64,000 nt of DNA from Lentzea atacamensis (lineage in GTDB: Bacteria; Actinomycetota; Actinomycetes; Mycobacteriales; Pseudonocardiaceae), in contig NZ_QLTT01000001.1 in NCBI RefSeq assembly GCF_003269295.1, positions 205,635 to 269,634 of the forward strand, written 5' to 3'. Position 1 is the first letter of the stretch. Each line of letters begins with the position of its first letter. The notes below the pieces were generated by a model. The model saw only the letters and a program-made list of their open reading frames with translations, was not told the DNA's origin and did no database searches. The translations under genes and the position numbers were made by a program. Shown here one piece after another: positions 60,443 through 64,000 of the stretch.

Positions 60443-61317
60443 GGCGCCACCGGCATCGGAATGCCGTAGGTCTCGGGCTCGAAGCTGGGCAGCTTCTGCG
60501 CGATCTCCTCCGCGCTCCAGCCGCCGTCAGCGAACTCGACCTGCTTCTCGGCGGGGTGCGACCACAGCGCGAGCCGGTCGCCGCCGATGCCGATCGCCTG
60601 GCCCGTCACGCCCTTCGCCGCGTCGGACGCGAGGTAGACGATGAGCTCCGCGACGTCCTCGACGGTGCCGAGCCCCTCGTCGCGCCGCACCCACGCGGGC
60701 AGTGGGGCGCCCGTGCGCTCCGACTCCTCGATCAGCGGCGCGAACGCGGGAATCGTCCTGGTCATCTCGGTGGCGGCCACCGGGATGACGGCGTTGACGG
60801 CGATCTCCGCCTTCGCCAGCTCCATCGCCCAGGTGCGGGCCATCGCGGCGATCCCCGCCTTCGCGGCGGCGTAGTTCGTCTGACCGAAGTTGCCGCGCTG
60901 CCCGGCGGGCGAGGAGATCAGCACGAGACGGCCGCCCGTGCCCTGCTCGCGCATCCTGATCGCGGCCGCGCGGGCGCAGGTGAACGTGCCGCGCAGGTGC
61001 ACGTTGATCACGGCGTCGAAGTCGTCGTCGGTCATCTTCCACAGCACGCGGTCGCGCAGGATGCCCGCGTTGGTGACCAGCACGTCGAGCCTGCCGAACT
61101 CCTCGACGGCGGTGTCGACGAGCAGTTGCGCGGCCTCGGTGGAGCCGACCGGCGCGATGACGGCCTTGCCGCCGATGCGCGCGGCGACCTCCTCCGCGAC
61201 GTCGTCGACGTCGTTCACCACGACCTTGGCCCCGTTGCGCGCCAGGGCCTCCGCGTAGGCGAGGCCCAGACCGCGGCCGCTACCGGTGACGATCGCGACC
61301 TTTCCCGACAGATCCAT
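60439..61317 (-). CDS. SDR 3-hydroxyacyl-CoA dehydrogenase, CouN-like
   Basis: A 292-residue classical SDR with an extended C-terminus: VTGSGRGLGLAYAEAL (TGxxxGxG), NAGILRD, catalytic Ser (ISSPAG), Tyr-x3-Lys (NYAAAKAG), and a tail GQAIGIGGDRLALWSHP...FEPETYGIPMP seen in the SDR half of peroxisomal multifunctional enzyme type 2. It would oxidise the 3-hydroxyacyl-CoA to 3-ketoacyl-CoA. First gene of the operon; ATG 61317 is preceded by GAGAGGA. Confidence 0.92.
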   Translation of the reverse strand: MDLSGKVAIVTGSGRGLGLAYAEALARNGAKVVVNDVDDVAEEVAARIGGKAVIAPVGSTEAAQLLVDTAVEEFGRLDVLVTNAGILRDRVLWKMTDDDFDAVINVHLRGTFTCARAAAIRMREQGTGGRLVLISSPAGQRGNFGQTNYAAAKAGIAAMARTWAMELAKAEIAVNAVIPVAATEMTRTIPAFAPLIEESERTGAPLPAWVRRDEGLGTVEDVAELIVYLASDAAKGVTGQAIGIGGDRLALWSHPAEKQVEFADGGWSAEEIAQKLPSFEPETYGIPMPVAP

Positions 61318-61376
61318 CCGACTTCGTCCTCTCCTGGGGGTCGCCACCAACGTAAGGCATATTCGTGACGCTCGTC

Positions 61377-61382
61377 TAGATT
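61377..61382 (+). promoter_or_regulatory. -10 box of the PaaX-type gene
   Basis: TAGATT, nine bases before ATG 61392. The 74-bp divergent spacer must also carry the promoter of the catabolic operon. Confidence 0.5.
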
Positions 61383-61391
61383 CTGCCCAAC

Positions 61392-62204
61392 ATGTATCGT
61401 GACAGCGTGACCCCGCAGTCGCTCATGCTCAACTTCCTCGGCCTCTACGTCTTCGGCCGCGACACCGCCGTGTACTCGGGCAGCGTGATCGACGTCTTCG
61501 GCCGCGTGGACGTCTCCGAGGACGCGGTGCGCTCGACGCTCACCCGGATGACCGCCCGCGGCCTGCTCACCAAGCACCGCAACGGCCGGAAGGTCTACTT
61601 CGGACTGACCCCGCGGGCGACCGAGGTGCTCCGCGACGGTGAACGCCGCATCTGGCAGACCGGGGCGCTCAACACCGACTGGGACGGCACCTGGACGCTG
61701 ATCGGCTTCTCCCTGCCGGAGAGCCGCCGCAGCGAACGGCACGACCTGCGCTCCCAGCTGATGTGGGCGGGCTTCGGACCGGTGCAGAACGGCCTGTGGA
61801 TCGCGCCGGGACACCACGACGTCACCGGGATGGTCGAGGAGCTGGGCCTCGCCGAGCACGTCACCGTCTTCACCGCCCAGCACGCCAAGCCGACCGAGGC
61901 CGCCGACCTCGCGCACCGGGCGTTCGACACGGCCGCGATCGCCGCGCGCTACCGCGACTTCCTCGCCCGCTGGGGCGGACCGACCCCGCTGGAGACGCTC
62001 CCGGACGACCTCGCCCGCCAGCTCGTGCTGCACTCCGACTGGCTCGAGCTCGTGCGGCAGGACCCGCACCTGCCGGCCGAACTGCTCGACGCCGAGTGGC
62101 CCGCGATCGAGGCCGAGCAGCTGTTCCAGTCACTCGCCCGGCGTTACGCGCAGACCGCGACACCGCTGGCCGAAGCGGCCATCGAGTCGATCACCATCGC
62201 CTGA
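61392..62204 (+). CDS. PaaX-family transcriptional regulator
   Basis: A 270-residue PaaX-type repressor. Winged helix at ~10-85 (SLMLNFLGLYVFGRDTAVYSGSVIDVFGRVDVSEDAVRSTLTRMTARGLLTKHRNGRKVYF), then the PaaX central domain (DWDGTWTLIGFSLPESRRSERHDLRSQLMWAGFGPVQNGLWIAPG, with conserved W-D-G) and the C-terminal domain (YRDFLARWGGP). PaaX of E. coli represses phenylacetate genes and is released by phenylacetyl-CoA; here an aryl- or acyl-CoA made by the divergent operon is the likely effector. Confidence 0.92.
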   Translation: MYRDSVTPQSLMLNFLGLYVFGRDTAVYSGSVIDVFGRVDVSEDAVRSTLTRMTARGLLTKHRNGRKVYFGLTPRATEVLRDGERRIWQTGALNTDWDGTWTLIGFSLPESRRSERHDLRSQLMWAGFGPVQNGLWIAPGHHDVTGMVEELGLAEHVTVFTAQHAKPTEAADLAHRAFDTAAIAARYRDFLARWGGPTPLETLPDDLARQLVLHSDWLELVRQDPHLPAELLDAEWPAIEAEQLFQSLARRYAQTATPLAEAAIESITIA

Positions 62205-62315
62205 CGGTGTTCCCGATCACTGGAAGGTCTGGACCAATCAGGCCGTAAACCTGCTACAACGGAACTGTGGAACTCGCGCACGCCGAGCCACGTTGGTCCG
62301 CTGGAGAGGAATCCG

Positions 62316-63113
62316 GTGATCGTTCCCATGCCCGCGAGCGCACCCCGTCGCACGGGTGCGTTCCCACTGACCGAAGAAGTCGCCGTGCGCGTGACCGGAC
62401 AGGCCCGCACGGCCGCGGCGCTGCTGCGCGAGCACATCTTCCGGCAGACCGGCTACCTGCTGGCCGAGTCACCGGACGGCATGCTGATGGTGACGCACGA
62501 CCCGGCCATGCGCGGCCTCGGCCCGGAAGGCTACGCGCTGCTGGTCAGCAACCACGCGGTCATGCTCCGCGCCGGCACCCAGGCGGGCCTGCGGCACGGC
62601 GTCCAGTCGTTCCGGCAGCTGATGACCCGCGACGGCACCGTCCGCGCGGCCGACGTGCAGGACTCCCCCGCGTTCGCCTGGCGCGGCGTCACGAGCGCCC
62701 TGCTGCCACCGGCCGAGATGCGCAAGGCCATCGACAAGATGGCCGCCTACAAGCTCAACGTCCTGCACGTCTTCCCAGAGGGCGATCCCGACCACATCCG
62801 CGAGGTCGTCGAGTACGGCCTCGACCACGGCATCACCGTCGTGCCCGAGATCAGCCCTGCCACGATCGACCTGCTCGAGCTCTTCCCGAGCCGGTGGGTG
62901 CACATCGGCAGGGCCAAGCTCAGCGGCAAGCTCGCCGCTCTCCTCGAACGCCACAACCGCCTGCCGGTGCGGTGGCACGACGGCAGCGACCACACCGACG
63001 TCCTCGGCCCGCACGGCCGGCTCACCGAGGGCGACGACGGCCTGCGCGCCGTCGCGAACGCCGGCTGGGTCGGCGGCCACTTCACCGCAGCGGCGGTCAC
63101 ACCAGCCCGGTGA
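62316..63113 (+). CDS. GH20-like protein without the catalytic Asp-Glu
   Basis: A 265-residue protein resembling beta-hexosaminidase: an N-terminal GH20b-like domain (HIFRQTGYLL, YALLVSNHAVMLRAGTQAGLRHGVQSFRQLM) and the first part of the GH20 barrel (FAWRGVTSALLPPAEMRKAIDKMAAYKLNVLHVF, VEYGLDHGITVVPEI). Where GH20 enzymes have HIGGDE, this has HIGRAK, and the rest of the barrel is missing (265 against 450+ residues). No signal peptide. Probably a carbohydrate-binding relic. GTG 62316 follows GAGAGGA. Confidence 0.72.
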   Translation: MIVPMPASAPRRTGAFPLTEEVAVRVTGQARTAAALLREHIFRQTGYLLAESPDGMLMVTHDPAMRGLGPEGYALLVSNHAVMLRAGTQAGLRHGVQSFRQLMTRDGTVRAADVQDSPAFAWRGVTSALLPPAEMRKAIDKMAAYKLNVLHVFPEGDPDHIREVVEYGLDHGITVVPEISPATIDLLELFPSRWVHIGRAKLSGKLAALLERHNRLPVRWHDGSDHTDVLGPHGRLTEGDDGLRAVANAGWVGGHFTAAAVTPAR

Positions 63114-63424
63114 GCCGCTGAACGACGGCGGCGGGCTCCGGCATCTCCGCGATCTCGGCCCTCACCCTCGCGGCCACCGTCCGCGCGGCAGGGTCGACCA
63201 GCAGATGGCCCGCCGCCTCTGCCACGGCGTCCGCGGTGATCTCCTCGCCGACGAGCTTCTTCCCGGCACCCACCTCGGCGAGCATGTCCGCGTTCACGAA
63301 CTGGTCGGCGCCCTGTGGCAGAACCAGTTGCGGCAACCCCGCGGCCAACGTGCCGAGCACCGTGCCGGTCCCGCCGTGGTGCACGACCAAACCGGCCTTC
63401 TGGAGCACCTTCGCCTGCCTGGTT
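63097..63424 (-). pseudogene. C-terminal fragment of a macrolide-type glycosyltransferase
   Basis: RQAKVLQKAGLVVHHGGTGTVLGTLAAGLPQLVLP and GADQFVNADMLAEVGAGKKLVG form the acceptor end of a GT1 glycosyltransferase (HHGGTGT binds the nucleotide sugar). The rest is missing: the homology stops at ~63410-63424, exactly where repeat copy D begins, and no start is present. The 3' end overlaps the GH20-like gene by 17 bases. Non-functional. Confidence 0.75.
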
Positions 63425-63448
63425 TCAGTCTGCACTGAAGTTATCGAG
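63424..63448 (-). repeat. 25-bp dyad repeat, copy D
   Basis: Minus-strand CTCGATAAC followed by TTCAGTGCAGACTGAA (perfect TTCAGT/ACTGAA dyad). It lies 34 bases upstream of the CoA-ligase-like start and at the truncation point of the glycosyltransferase fragment. Confidence 0.65.
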
Positions 63449-63470
63449 GATGCCAACATGCCAGCCTGGA

Positions 63471-63476
63471 TAGGCT
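63471..63476 (+). promoter_or_regulatory. -10 box of the CoA-ligase-like gene
   Basis: TAGGCT, six bases before ATG 63483. The dyad of copy D ends 31 bases upstream of this box, next to where the -35 would be. Confidence 0.6.
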
Positions 63477-63482
63477 CGGCCG

Positions 63483-64000
63483 ATGGACGGTAGTCGGCAG
63501 ATCCGTGTGCGCCAGGCGTTCGACGACTTCTTCGGGCCACCGGCCGTGCAGTCAGGGGACTGGGTGCTCGACCTCTTCCTGCGCACGGCCGAGACTGTGC
63601 CCGCCTACCGGAAGCTGTTGCGGGAGAACGGGATCGAGCCGGCGGGTATCAGAAGCCTCGACGACTTCCGCACGCTGCCATTGCTCGACAAGCCGAGCTA
63701 CCACGAGCGCTATCCGTTGCCGGAGCTGTGCAGGGACGGCGCGCTGACCGGCTGCGACATGATCGCGGTGTCGTCCGGGTCGAGCGGGCGGCCGACGATC
63801 TGGCCGCGGGCGCTCGAGGACGAGCTGCACGTGGCGCGGCGGTTCGAGCAGGTGCTGGTCACCGGGTTCGGGGCCGACGAGCGGGCAACGCTGGCGGTGG
63901 TGTGCTTTCCGCTCGGCACCTGGGTCGGCGGGCTGTTCACGCAGGCGTGTGTGCGGCACCTGGCGGCCAAGGGGTGCCCGATCACGGTGGTGGCGCCGGG
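63483..64000 (+). CDS. Phenylacetate-CoA ligase-like (AMP-binding) protein, N-terminal part
   Basis: The first 172 residues of an adenylate-forming protein of the PaaK type: TAETVPAYRKLLRENGI, SLDDFRTLPLLDKPSYHERYPL, then MIAVSSGSSGRPTIWPR, the PaaK-type ATP P-loop at ~99-115, and VVCFPLGTWVGGLF. The frame is open to the window edge. PaaK-like proteins without other phenylacetate genes often work in biosynthetic clusters; the fragment is too short to tell. Confidence 0.85.
   Translation, partial: MDGSRQIRVRQAFDDFFGPPAVQSGDWVLDLFLRTAETVPAYRKLLRENGIEPAGIRSLDDFRTLPLLDKPSYHERYPLPELCRDGALTGCDMIAVSSGSSGRPTIWPRALEDELHVARRFEQVLVTGFGADERATLAVVCFPLGTWVGGLFTQACVRHLAAKGCPITVVAP

Noticed and set aside
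1..64000. tRNA or rRNA genes
   Set aside because: I looked for T-loop and acceptor patterns in the spacers and found none; this is a by-eye check and a tRNA scan would settle it.

Overview
The window is about 70% G+C and has the gene content of an actinomycete: RbpA, DUF3097, DUF3090 with an SCO1664-family partner, an ECF42-type sigma factor, CGNR and PadR regulators, an F420-type oxidoreductase pair and many GTG starts. I place it in Pseudonocardiales (a Lentzea, Saccharothrix or Actinosynnema-like organism); the order is fairly safe, the genus is not. Many genes have a TANNNT -10 box ending 6-8 bases before the start codon, so leaderless transcription looks common, and I used this to choose several starts. 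I see no rRNA, tRNA, CRISPR array, prophage, intact IS element or antibiotic cluster.

1-6.3 kb: small regulators (PadR with a divergent SDR, TetR with a palindromic operator, CGNR), a DoxX protein, a sucrase/ferredoxin-like protein, a P-loop kinase, and at 4.6-5.7 kb two abutting gene remnants (pentapeptide-repeat and TPR). 6.3-20.4 kb: amidase, ECF42 sigma factor with its YCII/DGPF partner and a matching promoter, an SPFH/NfeD membrane pair, DUF3097, an APH(6)-like kinase, two S66 peptidases (one frameshifted), the SCO1664/DUF3090 pair, an S9 peptidase and a poly-gamma-glutamate hydrolase-like protein. 20.4-25.3 kb: a divergent hsp18/rheA-type heat-shock pair with two operators, then an operon of HAD phosphatase, APH-like kinase, acyl-CoA dehydrogenase and GNAT under a 16-bp palindrome. 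Its first three genes have the domain order of human ACAD10.

25.3-34.1 kb: a tandem carboxylesterase duplication whose first copy has lost its catalytic core in frame, an MFS exporter, and two cyclic-di-GMP enzymes (GGDEF; PAS-PAS-GGDEF-EAL) around a hydrolase, a PPOX/F420-type oxidoreductase and a VOC protein. 34.1-41.3 kb: a zinc-ribbon protein, an unusual G/T-rich spacer, GDPD and UMF1 transporter genes, a PadR/membrane-protein pair, a secreted beta-propeller protein, thymidine kinase and rbpA with an ECF sigma (SigR/SigH-type) promoter. 41.3-50.3 kb: a broken TPR gene, a TVP38 protein, an aldo-keto reductase, an SMI1/KNR4 protein, an mgtC gene behind a structured leader with a 16-codon uORF, DUF1540, an alpha/beta hydrolase, a methyltransferase, a dead epoxide hydrolase, an F420-type pair and a protein with three related segments.

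50.3-56.4 kb: a MacAB-like export operon (fusion protein, ATPase, permease, lipoprotein) divergent from a two-component system that probably controls it. 56.4-62.2 kb: a five-gene CoA-dependent operon (SDR, amidohydrolase, MaoC, MHS transporter, CoA ligase) divergent from a PaaX-family regulator; its content matches the deacetylation-free phenylpropenoid (cou/phd) pathways. 62.3-64 kb: a GH20-like protein without the catalytic Asp-Glu pair, a glycosyltransferase stub and a truncated CoA-ligase-like gene.

The least explained signals are a 25-bp repeat with a TTCAGT/ACTGAA dyad found four times between genes, the mgtC leader with its Shine-Dalgarno-sequestering hairpin, and the split ACAD10-like operon.
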